Positions 1 to 10,382 are shown, numbered from the stretch's first letter. The stretch is DNA of 64,000 bases from DASSUW01 sp963844405 (GCA_963844405.1 CAWJNZ010000007.1:992001-1056000), one strand, 5' to 3'. Program-made: numbers and translations. The notes: generated by a model not told the origin, from the sequence alone.

Positions 1-158
1 AGCAGGTGATCGAGCACTGGCGCGAGCTCGGAGCCACGGCCGCGAGGACCAGCGTGGTGCCGTCGAACATCGGCGCGACTCGCCTCTACGAGACGCTCGG
101 CTTCCGGCTCACCGGCGAGGAGGGCCACGGAGAACTCGTGATGTCGCTGGACATCTGA
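1..158 (+). CDS. GNAT-family acetyltransferase, C-terminal fragment
   Basis: The gene enters from the left edge; codons begin at base 3 and TGA is at 156-158, so only about 51 residues are visible. They include an N-x-x-A-x-x-LYE-x-LGF segment, the usual end of the acetyl-CoA-binding region in GCN5-related N-acetyltransferases, followed by a short closing beta strand. The substrate cannot be told from this fragment. The truncation comes from the window boundary, not from damage in the gene. Confidence 0.75.
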   Translation, partial: QVIEHWRELGATAARTSVVPSNIGATRLYETLGFRLTGEEGHGELVMSLDI

Positions 159-380
159 TCAGCAGGAGGCCGCCGGCCGCGGAGATCGCCGGCCCGCCCG
201 CGGCCGACCTCCAGCCAACGGTCCAGCAGACGCCGCTCGAGTCAAGACGCGATCCTCAGACGGATGAGGGTCGACGGCTCAGCGTCCCGGAACTCGAGTC
301 GTCTGCTTCGGCGTGCCCGCGATCTACCGCTTCGCAGGAATCGATGCTGAACACGGTTCGCGCGTCGGATCGACGGCGGC

Positions 381-854
381 TCACGCGGCGTCCGCGTCGT
401 CCCAGTGTGGATACTGCGGGGGCGCGTCGCCGTCCGCCTCGACAACCCGTGGGTGCGGTCCTTCGCCCGTAGCAGCGATCCGACTCAGACGGATGTCGAT
501 ACGCCATTCGTCCCCGAAATCGAACACGTATGCGATCCGCTGCCCAGGCTTCAGGCGAAGCCGGGCGAGGGGGATGGCCGCGCTCTTCTTCGGGGCCGCA
601 CCGGTGTACGCCGCGAGAACGTCCGGCATCTCGGCGTGGAGGGGATGCGTGTACTCGCTGCCGTCGTCGGCCCAGTAGCGGCCCTTGAGCCAGAACGCGT
701 AAAGGTGATCGTCGTCCCAGCCGTGGGCGTCGCGAACGGCGTGATGGAGATCGTCAAGGGTCTGATCCGCGAGCAACGCAATGGTGCGCGTGACGGTCGG
801 GACCGCCACCAATCGGGTCGCGAACTGGTACTCGAGCCGAGCGGATGAAGGCAT
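381..854 (-). CDS. Plasmid pRiA4b ORF-3-like family protein
   Basis: 157 residues, ATG start. The protein opens with a beta-rich segment, has a central DxHLYAFW stretch (about residues 48-55) and a C-terminal half containing GQRIAYVFDFGDEW (about 105-118). This hydrophobic-D-F-GDEW pattern is the hallmark of the pRiA4b ORF-3-like fold, whose biochemical role is unknown and which is common on plasmids and genomic islands. Its neighbours, a toxin-antitoxin pair and attachment-site repeats, fit an accessory location. The assignment rests on motif recognition only. Confidence 0.7.
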   Translation of the reverse strand: MPSSARLEYQFATRLVAVPTVTRTIALLADQTLDDLHHAVRDAHGWDDDHLYAFWLKGRYWADDGSEYTHPLHAEMPDVLAAYTGAAPKKSAAIPLARLRLKPGQRIAYVFDFGDEWRIDIRLSRIAATGEGPHPRVVEADGDAPPQYPHWDDADAA

Positions 855-986
855 GATGGTCAGGATTGCCGCTTCCGCGGACAGACCCGCCCCGAGCCCG
901 AGTTCAGGAGAGACCCGTGTCGCGGTCGGCCGCCTCGATGACGCCCTACCCGGCGTTCGCGCAGTCCCTCGCCGCGGTCCAGCGGG

Positions 987-1007
987 TATGGCATGATGTA
1001 TGGCATG
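987..1007 (+). repeat. Paired TATGGCATG direct repeats at antitoxin start
   Basis: TATGGCATG occurs at 987-995 and again at 999-1007, with repeat starts 12 bp apart, overlapping the possible antitoxin start codons. GCATG/CATGC also forms a small inverted repeat here. Ribbon-helix-helix antitoxins normally bind tandem short sites over their own promoter or start, so this is a candidate autoregulatory operator. No binding evidence exists beyond position and pattern. Confidence 0.4.
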
Positions 1008-1226
1008 CGGCGGACGACGGTCTATCTCCCGGACGAGTTGAAGGCCGCGCTCGAGCGCACCGCATCGGCCCAGGGCACGAGCGAAGCCGAGGTCATCCGC
1101 TCAGCGTTGGTCGCTGCCACCCGCGAGCAGGCGTATCCGAAGCCACGGCTGCCGCTGTTCGACAGCGGCGACCCGAAGCTCGCTGAGCGCGTCGACGAGG
1201 CGCTTGCGGCAGGTTTCGGCGAGTGA
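1005..1226 (+). CDS. Ribbon-helix-helix (CopG-type) antitoxin
   Basis: About 73 residues beginning MRRTTVYLPDELKAALE, the typical beta strand plus first helix of a ribbon-helix-helix DNA-binding antitoxin; a second helix (EAEVIRSALVAA) follows. ATGs at 993 and 996 would add four residues, but the 1005 start matches the family best. The C-terminal part (about residues 45-73) would be the toxin-neutralising tail. Its stop overlaps the GTG start of the PIN toxin, the standard arrangement of a type II toxin-antitoxin operon. It probably represses its own operon through the repeats at its start. Confidence 0.85.
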   Translation: MRRTTVYLPDELKAALERTASAQGTSEAEVIRSALVAATREQAYPKPRLPLFDSGDPKLAERVDEALAAGFGE

Positions 1227-1663
1227 TCCTGCTCGACACCAGCGGGCTGCTCGCGGCCCTGGACTCCGCTCAACGCCGGCACCGCCAGTCGGCGGCGAGC
1301 CTCGCGGCCGCCAGCCCGCCGCTGCTGCTCTCGCCGTTCGTGCTCGCCGAGCTCGACTACCTGCTCGCCACGCGCGTCGGCGCAACCGCCCGCATGAGTC
1401 TGCTCGGCGAGGTCGAACGCGGCGCATACGATCTGCAGCCGTTCGCCGCATCGGACATCCGAAACGCCACCGCCGTGATCAAGCGCCACGCCGACCTCGG
1501 GATCAGCCTTGCCGACGCGTCGCTCGTTGTCCTCGCAGCACGCCACAACACCCGAGACGTGCTCACACTCGACGAACGCCACTTCCGCGTCCTCAGCGCT
1601 AACCGCAAACCCTTCCGGCTGCTCCCCGCCGACGACGAGCCGAGCCGCCGACGGCGGAGCTGA
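1223..1663 (+). CDS. vapC: PIN-domain toxin, VapC-like ribonuclease
   Basis: 146 residues starting at GTG 1223, which overlaps the antitoxin TGA (1224-1226). The N-terminus MILLDTSGLLAALD carries the first catalytic aspartate (D5), the ELDYLL segment (about residue 43) supplies the conserved acid, and SLADASLVVLAAR (about 97-109) supplies the next. The C-terminal LTLDERHFRVL is also typical of the fold. VapC toxins are magnesium-dependent RNases that cleave tRNA or rRNA and are held inactive by the partner antitoxin. The tail beyond residue 135 is basic. All expected motifs are present, so the toxin should be functional. Confidence 0.88.
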   Translation: MILLDTSGLLAALDSAQRRHRQSAASLAAASPPLLLSPFVLAELDYLLATRVGATARMSLLGEVERGAYDLQPFAASDIRNATAVIKRHADLGISLADASLVVLAARHNTRDVLTLDERHFRVLSANRKPFRLLPADDEPSRRRRS

Positions 1664-2621
<958 letters not shown>

Positions 2622-3695
2622 ATGGCGACGACAGCAATCGACCAGTCCCAGCTCGAGGCGTTCATGGGGCAGGCCGTGGTGGATCTGGGCGCCGCGTTCA
2701 GCGCGCCGCTCGTTCGGCTCGGCGCGCGGCTCGGTCTCTACCGCGCTCTCGCCGACGGCGGTCCCGCCACGCCGGACGAGCTCGCGGAGCGGACCGGGAC
2801 GGAGCCGCGGATGGTGCGGGAGTGGCTTGGCAACCAGGCCGCCGGCGGCTACATGTCCTACGACGCCGAGAGCGGGAGGTACACGCTCCGGCCGGAGCAG
2901 GCGGTCGCTCTCGCGGACGATCAGAGCGAGTTCTACCTGCTCGGTGCGTACGACATCCTGGCGTCGCTGTTCGCTGACGAGGACCGCTTGGTAGAGGTGT
3001 TCCGCAGTGGCGCGGGCCTGCGCTGGGACGAGCACGACCACCGTCTCTTCACGGGAACGGAGGCCTTCTTCCGCGCCGGCTACCGCCAGCACCTGGTGGG
3101 CGAGTGGCTGCCGGCGCTCGACGGTGTCGTCGAAAAGCTGGAGGCGGGGGCGCGCGTGGCGGATGTCGGCTGCGGCCACGGCGCCTCGACGATCCTCATG
3201 GCCGGGGCGTTCCCCGCCTCGACGTTCGTGGGCTTCGACTCGCATGCGGACGGGATCGAGCGCGCTCGCGAGCTGGCCGGCGAGGCGGGCGTCGCGGAGC
3301 GGGTGCGGTTCGAGGTCGCGAGCGCCCACGCGTTCGCCGGCCGGGGCTACGACCTCGTCTGCCTCTTCGATGCGTTCCACGACCTCGGCGACCCGGCCGG
3401 GGCGGCGCGCCACATCCGGGAGGCGCTGGCGCCCCAGGGGACGCTGATGCTCGTCGAGCCCCAGGCGGGTGAGCGGACGGAGGACAACCTCAACCCGATC
3501 GGCCGGCTCTTCTATGCGGGGTCGGCGCTCATCTGCGTCCCGCACGCGATCGCCGACGGTGGGCCGGGAACGCCCGCGCTTGGCAACCAAGCCGGGGAGG
3601 GCGTGCTCGGCGGGGTGCTCGAGGCGGCGGGCTTCGCCTCGATCCGTCGCGCGGCCGAGACGCCGTTCAACCGTGTGCTGGAGGCGCGGCCGTAG
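2622..3695 (+). CDS. Class I SAM-dependent methyltransferase with winged-helix N-terminus
   Basis: 357 residues from ATG 2622, preceded by AGGAGG at 2609-2614; longer upstream frames lack family signal. Residues 20-100 look like the winged-helix dimerisation domain of small-molecule O-methyltransferases (LYRALADGGPATPDELAERTG). Residues 178-190 hold the SAM-binding loop VADVGCGHGAST, followed by the acidic strand end FVGFDSH and a later DLVCLFDAFHDLGD. The substrate is unknown. The gene converges on the regulator pseudogene and overlaps its end by 29 bases. It lies inside the unit bounded by tRNA-Arg repeats, so it is probably cargo. Confidence 0.85.
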   Translation: MATTAIDQSQLEAFMGQAVVDLGAAFSAPLVRLGARLGLYRALADGGPATPDELAERTGTEPRMVREWLGNQAAGGYMSYDAESGRYTLRPEQAVALADDQSEFYLLGAYDILASLFADEDRLVEVFRSGAGLRWDEHDHRLFTGTEAFFRAGYRQHLVGEWLPALDGVVEKLEAGARVADVGCGHGASTILMAGAFPASTFVGFDSHADGIERARELAGEAGVAERVRFEVASAHAFAGRGYDLVCLFDAFHDLGDPAGAARHIREALAPQGTLMLVEPQAGERTEDNLNPIGRLFYAGSALICVPHAIADGGPGTPALGNQAGEGVLGGVLEAAGFASIRRAAETPFNRVLEARP

Positions 3696-6600
3696 CTCCG
3701 GCGAGCAGCGCGCGTGCCCGGCGGGCGGGCTCGGCGAGGCCGAGCCGGTCCGCCGTCGCGGCTGCCTCCTCGAGCAGCGCAGTCGCCCGCGTGGTGTCTG
3801 CGGGAGCGCCGCGGGCGAGCAGGGTCTCGGCGAGGTCGCGCTGGGCCTGCGCGGCGAGCGGGATCCCGGCGCGCGTGCGATCGGCCGCGATCGCGGCCTC
3901 GAGAGCGTCGATCGCTTCGTCCATGCGTCCGGCGGCCGCCAGGGCGCGGCCAAGCGGTCGCGCGGCCGAGCCGGCGAGCGCGGTTGACCGCACGAACACA
4001 ACCATGCGATCGGCGAAAGGCGCCAGCAGCGGAACCACGGCGGCGGCGCAGTCTGCATGGCCGAGGGCGGCGCTCGCATCCGCGAGCTGGGCGAGCCCGC
4101 CCACGAGGTTGGCGTCACGCGGCATCCGCTCGACGCCCTCGGCCACCACGTCGTCCAGCAGCGCGCGCGCCGCGTCGTCATTGCCAAGCTCGGCCAGGCA
4201 GAGCGCGACGTAGGCCCGATAGGACCGCCCCGCCGGCGTTTCGATCCGGGCTCGCAGGTAGTCGAGGTCGACGTCCTGCCACGCCTCTTCGACGACATGC
4301 AGCGTGTAGTGGTTCGACCTGAGCACAGGTTCGGCGTTGTCGTCCCGGACGCGCGTGGCCTGGGCGTGTGCATCCTCGGCGAGCCGTCTCGCCGCGGCCA
4401 GTTCCCCCCGGTAACCCGCGATGGCCGCGCGCCAGGCCGGCACGTACCAAGAGAACGCGGGCAGCCGCGCCTCGGCGGCCACCCGCTCATAGACCCGGAT
4501 CTCATCGTCCGCCGCAGCGACCTGACCCTGCTCGAGCAGGTCGACGACGCGCCAGTGCCGCCCATGCAGCTCGATCTCTGGGTCGCCGGTGCGCTCGCCG
4601 AGCGCGACGAGCTCTTCGGCGGCGGCGAGGCGCGCAAGCAGATGCTCGGGCGCCCAGTGCACGACGTGCGAGGCGGTGAGCGCGAGAGCGAGCGCACCCG
4701 GATCGGCGAGCCCGCGCGCCGTCGCGACGGCCTCGTCCGCCAACGCACGCCGGTGCTGCTCGGCGGGCGCATAGGCAAGAGCGATGGCAAGCCTGGAGAG
4801 CAGCCGCACCCGCAACGAAGCCTGGTCCGGCTGCAGGCGCTCGAGCGCTTCCTGAAGGAGCGCGACGAGCGGCTCGTCGACCGCGACGATTGTCACGCCG
4901 AGGCCCGCGGCGCCGAGCGCCGCACGCGCGAGCAGGTCGTCTCGCGACTCCGCCCGGGCGAGCCGCGCCGCCTCCTCGAACGCGATCTGAGCGCGATCGG
5001 TCTCGCCCGCTCGCAGGCGCGCCTCGCCGAGCGCCACGAGAACCTCGGCCAGCCGTCCCGCCGCCGCCCACCTGCGGGCCAGTGTTCCCGCGCGCTCGAG
5101 CAGCTCGATCGCGTCCTCCCAGGCCAACCGCTCAAGCGCCTGTCGCGCGGCGTCCAACGCGTAGGCGAGCGCGGGCTCGGGGTCGCCACGGGCGCCGGCG
5201 AGCGCATGATGTGCGAGCGGGGCCAGCCACTGCTCGGGCGCGCTCCCGGCCCGCTCGGCCAGAGCCTCCGCGATGCGCCGGTGGAGGTAGGCACGCCGCA
5301 CGGCCGACAGCTGCCCGACGAGCGCGTCTCGCACCAGCGCATGCACGAACGCAAGACGCTCGGTCCCCGGCAGCTCCCTCAGAAAGCCCGCCCGCAAGGC
5401 GTCGTCGAGCGCGTCCAGCACCGTCTCCTCCGGCTCGGCCGTCCCCACCCGCACGAGTTCCGCGTCGAACTCGGAGCCGGCGACTGCGGCGAGCTCGAGC
5501 AGCCCTCGTGCGCGCTCCGAGAGCCGGCCGGCACGTGCGGCGACGGCATCGCGTACGGCGTCCGGTAGCGCGACCGCATCGCCCGTCTCCGCATGCTGCG
5601 CCAGCTCGCGAACGAAGAAGGGGTTCCCACCGGTTCGCTGCACGCAGCACATGGGCTGCGGCCGGATCCGGGCGCGTCCCCGTCAACGCCTCCACGACCG
5701 TGGCAACGGCCGCCTCGACGAGCCCGTGCAGGGCGACTCGGACGACCGGCCGGTCGCGCCGGATCTCGGCGAGCGCCTCCGTGAGCGGGTGGCCTGGGCC
5801 TAGCCCGATGTCGCGGGCGCTCGCGACCAGAAGCAGAGGTACGCGCTGAGGCCGAGTCGCCAAGCGGCGCACGAGAAGCAGCGTCGCCCGATCGGCCCAA
5901 TGCAGGTCGTCAAGGGCGAGCACGAGCGGCCGCCTCGCCGCGACCTCCTCGAGCCACTCCGCGACGGCGTCGAACATCCGGGCACGGTCGGCCTGCGGGT
6001 CGGAGGCCGGCTCGCCCGGGCGCCCTGCCGTGAGTTCCCCAAGGCCATCAGCGAGGACGTCAGGGACCGTGAGCGGCGCCAGCGCCTCCGCGAAGGGCTG
6101 GTACGGCGTCGCTGGCTCCGCCTCGCAGCGGCCGTACAGCACGAGCGCACCCGTCCCCTGAACCGCATGCGCAAATTCCGCCAGCAGGCGGGTCTTGCCG
6201 ATCCCCGCCTCACCGGTCACCAACGCGACACAGCGCTCGCCGCTCCGCGCACGCGCAAACGCCTCGTGCAGGCGAGCGCCCGCCGCCTCCCGCCCCACGA
6301 AGGCACCACCCCGAACCGCATCGAGGCGCTCGGACAACGACAGGACGGACGCGGCCGCCGCAGCCGTGCCGAGCTCCTCACGCCGCAGCCGTGACGCCAG
6401 CTCGCGCGTCGCCGCCGACGGACCAAAACCGAGCTCGCGCGCAAGCCGCCGAGAGAAATCGGCGTACGAGCGGAGCGCGGCCGCACGATCACCCCACGCC
6501 GCCAGCGCCAGCATCAGCTCGCGCTCGGCCGCCTCATCCAGCGGATCCCACTGGGCCAGCCGGCGGGCCCACGCCAGCGCCGAGCCGACATCCCCCGCCG

Positions 6601-7063
6601 CCGTCGCCGCGCGCACGAGCGCACCCGCCGCGTCCGCTCGTGCGGCCGCATGCCGGGAGCGCAGCTCGAACACCCACTCCTCGTCGAGACCCTCCAGCAC
6701 CTCGCCGCGGCACAGCCCGAGCGCCTCCTCGAGCCGGCCCGCCCCGATCAGCTCGGAGAACGCACGCAGGTCGACCCACAGGCCCTCCCCGCCGAGCTCC
6801 ACCGTCTCGCGCGTCGCCCCCACATGCACGGCCGCCGGACCGAGCGCCCCGCGCAGCTCGCTGAGCGCGGTGCGCAGACTCGCCCGAGCGCTCGAGTCGC
6901 GCACGTCCGGCCACAACCGGGCCGCGACCTCGGCACGCGCATGCTCACCCGGAGACGCGGCAAGCCAGCCGAGCAACAGACGTGCCGGTCTCCCCGCCGG
7001 CAGGTCAACGCCCGCCACTGCCGCATCGACCTCGAACCCACCGATCAGGCGAACGCGCAGCAT
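3667..7063 (-). pseudogene. AfsR/SARP-like ATPase regulator, frameshifted
   Basis: The N-terminal part starts at ATG 7063 (MLRVRLIGGFEVD) and carries an OmpR-type winged helix plus bacterial transcriptional activation (BTAD) domain (to about residue 245). An AAA ATPase follows with Walker A GEAGIGKTRLL and Walker B LVLALDDLHWAD. Near 5640-5646 the frame breaks: one frame reads AHVLRAANRWEP while the next reads QRTGGNPFFVREL, and dropping one base restores a normal VLRQRTGGNPFFV junction. The rest, down to TGA 3669-3667, is a long TPR-like helical region without a terminal LuxR domain. The total length is not divisible by three. It is a real pseudogene or a one-base sequence error. Confidence 0.8.
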
Positions 7064-7081
7064 CACTGCCGCAAAGCGTAA

Positions 7082-7453
7082 GAGCGAGGACGACGAGCGC
7101 GGCTCAGGACCGCCGCGGACCTGCTCGTCTCCAGCCAGCTCGTCTACCCCGAGGCGCGCGCCGCGCTCGCCGCGGCAGCTCGCGCACGTCGCATCGACGA
7201 GCCAACTCACAGCGCTGCCATCGCAACGCTCAAGGAGCTCTACGCCCAGCTGCGCATCATCGCGGCCGACGAACCGCTCGCCCTTCAGGCCGGCGACCTC
7301 GCCGCCCAACACGCGCTGCGCGGCTACGACGCCGTCCACCTCGCGTGCGCCCTGCAACTCCAAGGCCACGACATTCTTCTTGCCACGTGGGACAACGCGC
7401 TCAACGCCGCCGCTCGCGCGACCGGCCGGCTCATCGCCAACGACACGCCGTGA
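7082..7453 (+). pseudogene. PIN-domain toxin lacking its N-terminus
   Basis: The plus-strand frame ending at TGA 7451-7453 encodes a VapC-like C-terminal region. It contains an LVYPEARAALAAA helix, AADEPLALQAGDLAAQHALR, the catalytic-type GYDAVHLACALQL and LLATWDNALNAAA. The first strand with the LDTS catalytic aspartate is absent: an in-frame stop lies at 7079-7081 and no ATG or GTG start precedes the conserved region. No antitoxin is adjacent. The missing 5' end is replaced by the start region of the divergent regulator, so a rearrangement probably removed it. Confidence 0.7.
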
Positions 7454-7537
7454 GCGAGCGACTGAGGATGCACGAACGCCGATGCCGTCCGCGCGAGCCA
7501 CGGATTCGTGACACCGGGCCCCATCCGCGATCGCCGC

Positions 7538-7739
<202 letters not shown>

Positions 7740-7768
7740 AAGCGCGGCCGTCCATGGTAGCCGCCAGC

Positions 7769-7857
7769 GGAGAGGGCGGGATTCGAACCCGCGATGGAGC
7801 TTGCCGCCCCATACTCGCTTAGCAGGCGAGTGCCTTCAGCCACTCGGCCACCTCTCC
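7769..7857 (-). tRNA. tRNA-Ser (anticodon GCT)
   Basis: The 89-nt minus-strand gene has acceptor GGAGAGG/CCTCTCC, anticodon stem CTCGC/GCGAG around CTGCTAA (anticodon GCT), a long variable arm typical of class II tRNAs, and T arm GCGGG-TTCGAAT-CCCGC. It lies 29 bases from the tRNA-Arg gene, so the two may be co-transcribed, and downstream of mreB on the same strand. Confidence 0.96.
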
Positions 7858-7910
7858 GGGTGCCGCCAGTGTAGAGGTACGAGCCGAGGGTCGTGAAGGC
7901 GCCCGCGGGG

Positions 7911-8972
7911 CTAGGCGGAGGCGCGGCGGCGGCCGAGGGTGTCGAGCTCCTCGAGCGACTGGCCGGCGCCGTAGGCAACGCAGGTGAGCGGGGCGTCGGC
8001 GATGTGGACCGGCATGCCGGTCTCGCGGTGGACGCGGTCGGCGAAGCCGCGCAGGAGCGCGCCGCCGCCCGCCAGGACGATGCCCTGGGTGGCGATGTCG
8101 GCCGCCAGCTCGGGCGGGGTCTCCTCCAGCGTGGCGTGGACGGCGGCCATGATGTCGGCCAGCGGCGGGTCGATCGCGCGGCGGACCTCCTCGCTGTCGA
8201 GCTCCATCTCGCGCGGGAGGCCGGACAGGAGATCGCGTCCGCGGATGCGGGTCGAGAGCTCCTGCGGCAGGCGCGAGGCGGAGCCGACGGCGAGCTTGAT
8301 CGCCTCGGCGCTCTGGGAGCCGATCGCCATCCGGTGCTCGAGGCGGATGTAGTTGGTGATGGCGTCGTCGAGGTCGTAGCCGCCCACGCGCAGCGACCTC
8401 GAGACGACGATGCCGCCGAGCGAGATGACCGCGACCTCGCTGGTGCCGCCGCCGACGTCGACCACCATCCGCCCGACCGGCTCGGCGATCGGGAGCCCGG
8501 CCCCGATGGCGGCGGCCAGCGACTCCTCGATCAGGTGCACCTCGCGAGCCCCGGCCGAGAGCGACGCCTCCTCGACCGCGCGACGCTCGACGTCGGTCAC
8601 GCCGGACGGCGCGCACATGACAAGCCGCGGCCGGCTGAAGCGGCTGTGGAGCACCTTGTCGACGAACTGCCGCAACATCGCCTCGGTGACCTCGAAGTCG
8701 GCGATCACGCCGTGGCGGAGCGGGCGGTCGGCCGAGATGGTGGCGGGGGTGCGGCCGATCATCAGCTGGGCGTCGGCGCCGACGGCGTGCACCTCGCCGG
8801 TGCGCTGGTCGATCGCCACGACGGAGGGCTCGGAGAGCACGATCCCGCGCCCGCGTACGTAGACGACCGTGTTCGCCGTGCCCAGGTCGATCGCCATGTC
8901 GCCCACCGAGCGCAGCGAGGCCAGCGACCAGCGTCGCCGCCGCTGCGAGCGGAAGACTCCCCGAGAAGGCAT
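7911..8972 (-). CDS. mreB: Rod-shape actin homologue MreB
   Basis: 353 residues. The actin-fold phosphate-1 motif DLGTANTVVYVRG appears at about 29-41, the phosphate-2 motif VVDVGGGTSEVAVISLGG at about 168-185 and the adenosine motif IVLAGGGALLRG near 305. MreB polymerises beneath the membrane and guides lateral wall synthesis. A basic 25-residue N-terminal extension precedes the usual start; ATG 8972 was kept because no better start lies inside. No mreC or mreD is adjacent, so the gene stands apart from the usual cluster. It diverges from the LysE-type gene with only 38 bases between starts. Confidence 0.93.
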   Translation of the reverse strand: MPSRGVFRSQRRRRWSLASLRSVGDMAIDLGTANTVVYVRGRGIVLSEPSVVAIDQRTGEVHAVGADAQLMIGRTPATISADRPLRHGVIADFEVTEAMLRQFVDKVLHSRFSRPRLVMCAPSGVTDVERRAVEEASLSAGAREVHLIEESLAAAIGAGLPIAEPVGRMVVDVGGGTSEVAVISLGGIVVSRSLRVGGYDLDDAITNYIRLEHRMAIGSQSAEAIKLAVGSASRLPQELSTRIRGRDLLSGLPREMELDSEEVRRAIDPPLADIMAAVHATLEETPPELAADIATQGIVLAGGGALLRGFADRVHRETGMPVHIADAPLTCVAYGAGQSLEELDTLGRRRASA

Positions 8973-9010
8973 GGCCGTCCAGCATACGGGCGCGCCAGTA
9001 CGGTTCGGGC

Positions 9011-9655
9011 ATGCCCGACGCGTCGACGTTCCTGCTCTTCGCCCTGGCGAGCCTCGCGTTCCTGGCCATTCCGGGGCCGTCGGTCTTCTACATCGTCACC
9101 CGCAGCCTGGCCCAGGGGCGGCGCGCGGGCGTGACGTCGATGCTCGGGGTGCAGGTCGGCGGGCTCGTCCACGTGGTGGCCGCGGCGTTCGGGGTGTCGG
9201 CGATCATCGCCTCCTCGGCGACCGCCTTCACGATCGTCAAGTACGTCGGCGCCGCCTACCTGGTGGCGATCGGGTTGCGCAAGCTGCTGGCCCGCGGCGA
9301 GGAGGACGCCGAGGTGGAGCTCGGCGGCCCGGCGACGGGGCGGCGGCTGTTCTGGCAGGGCGCGATCGTGAACGTCTTCAACCCGAAGACGGCGCTCTTC
9401 TTCCTCGCCTTCCTGCCGCAGTTCGTCGATCCGGCCGCGGGTCCCGTGGCGCCGCAGATGCTCGTCCTCGGCACGCTCCTGGTCGGCCTCGGGGTGCTCA
9501 GCGACGGCACCTACGCGCTCGTGGCCGCGGGCGCGGGGCGGCGCCTGCGCGAGACCGCCGCGGCCCGCCGGCGGGTCGACCGCCTGAGCGGCGGCGTCTT
9601 CGTCTCGCTCGGCCTGGTCGCCGCCCTCGCGGGCGAACCGGCTCGCGCGCGCTAG
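9011..9655 (+). CDS. LysE/RhtB-family amino-acid exporter
   Basis: 214 residues. The N-terminus FLLFALASLAFLAIPGPSVFYIVTRSLAQGRRAG is summarised by its P-G-P motif near residue 21 and the G-R-R-A-G loop that follows, both diagnostic of LysE/RhtB transporters. Five or six hydrophobic helices follow, with VFNPKTALFFLAFLPQF at about 121-137, the family's second signature. It would export amino acids or homoserine-lactone-like metabolites from the cytoplasm; the substrate cannot be predicted. No LysR-type regulator is adjacent. A palindrome directly follows the stop. Confidence 0.88.
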   Translation: MPDASTFLLFALASLAFLAIPGPSVFYIVTRSLAQGRRAGVTSMLGVQVGGLVHVVAAAFGVSAIIASSATAFTIVKYVGAAYLVAIGLRKLLARGEEDAEVELGGPATGRRLFWQGAIVNVFNPKTALFFLAFLPQFVDPAAGPVAPQMLVLGTLLVGLGVLSDGTYALVAAGAGRRLRETAAARRRVDRLSGGVFVSLGLVAALAGEPARAR

Positions 9656-9658
9656 TCT

Positions 9659-9694
9659 GTTACGCGTAACCGGCCGGATCATCAGCGATCCGGC
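9659..9694 (+). promoter_or_regulatory. Palindrome and hairpin between lysE-type gene and csp
   Basis: GTTACGCGTAAC (9659-9670) is a perfect 12-bp palindrome. Just downstream GCCGGATC (9673-9680) pairs with GATCCGGC (9687-9694) across the six-base loop ATCAGC. The pair sits about 85-120 bases before the cold-shock ATG. It could end the upstream gene or form the 5' part of a long csp leader; cspA-type leaders are known to be structured and temperature-responsive. No T tract follows, so leader or operator is as likely as terminator. Confidence 0.5.
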
Positions 9695-9779
9695 GCCGCA
9701 GTGCCCAGCGCCCGCAGTCGTAGCGAATTCGCTTCCCTCCGCGTACGCAGTGCACATGAACGCCGTGGAGGAAAGCAAC

Positions 9780-9983
9780 ATGGCTACAGGAACCGTCAAG
9801 TGGTTCAGCGACGACAAGGGCTTCGGCTTCATCACGCCGGACGAGGGCACGAAGGACCTCTTCGTGCACCACAGCGCCATCGTCGGTGAGGGGTTCAAGT
9901 CGCTCGCCGAGGGCGCCAAGGTGTCCTACGACGCCGAGCAGGGCCCCAAGGGCCCGAACGCCGCGAACGTCACCACGCTCTAA
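9780..9983 (+). CDS. csp: Cold-shock domain protein (CspA family)
   Basis: 67 residues from ATG 9780, with GAGGAAAG just upstream as the ribosome-binding site. The protein shows TVKWFSDDKGFGFITPD with RNP1 (KGFGFI) and RNP2 (DLFVHHSAI), and ends PNAANVTTL. It is a single OB-fold RNA chaperone that binds single-stranded nucleic acid and keeps mRNA open in the cold. The leader of at least 110 bases is structured, and a GC-rich hairpin follows the stop, so it is likely a monocistronic unit. Confidence 0.97.
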   Translation: MATGTVKWFSDDKGFGFITPDEGTKDLFVHHSAIVGEGFKSLAEGAKVSYDAEQGPKGPNAANVTTL

Positions 9984-9996
9984 GGAGCACGCTTGC

Positions 9997-10022
9997 TCGG
10001 GCCCGCCGCTCGGCGGGCCCGA
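9997..10022 (+). terminator. GC-rich hairpin after csp
   Basis: TCGGGCCCGCC (9997-10007) pairs perfectly with GGCGGGCCCGA (10012-10022) across a four-base loop. It begins 14 bases after the csp stop codon. There is no T run, which is common for terminators in very GC-rich actinobacteria. Confidence 0.75.
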
Positions 10023-10136
10023 CCATCGCGGGGCGTATGCTGTGAGGCCGACGCGCCCCGCGTCCTGCCGCCGCCGGGTCTCCTGCCTCTCCCTGACGCG
10101 TGGTCCCGCTCTGACGAGAGCTCGAGGGAGGACAGC

Positions 10137-10382
10137 ATGGCCCACGCGAGATGCGCGGCATGCATGGTGCGAGTCTGGCGCGACGACGCCCAGGCGGTGT
10201 GCCCGAGTTGCGGCGGGCCGCTCGAGGCGGTCGCCCGCGCCGAAGAGCTGATCGGCCTGCGAGCCGTCAGCCCGCCTCCCAGCGACGCCTCGTCGCTCGC
10301 GGACCACGTCCGCGCCACGATCGCCCGCAACGATGCCGCACGAGCGCGCCGGCTGCGCGAGCGCGGCGACCGGCTGTCGTGA
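10137..10382 (+). CDS. Small zinc-ribbon protein, function unknown
   Basis: 81 residues from ATG 10137, with GGGAGGA eight bases upstream. The first 30 residues contain two cysteine pairs, CAAC and CPSC, in a zinc-ribbon arrangement. The rest is helical and charged (EELIGLRAV, DHVRATIARNDAARARRLRER). It resembles the small zinc-ribbon proteins that bind nucleic acid or protein partners, but no family is recognised. Its stop overlaps the GTG of the next small gene, suggesting translational coupling. Confidence 0.65.
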   Translation: MAHARCAACMVRVWRDDAQAVCPSCGGPLEAVARAEELIGLRAVSPPPSDASSLADHVRATIARNDAARARRLRERGDRLS

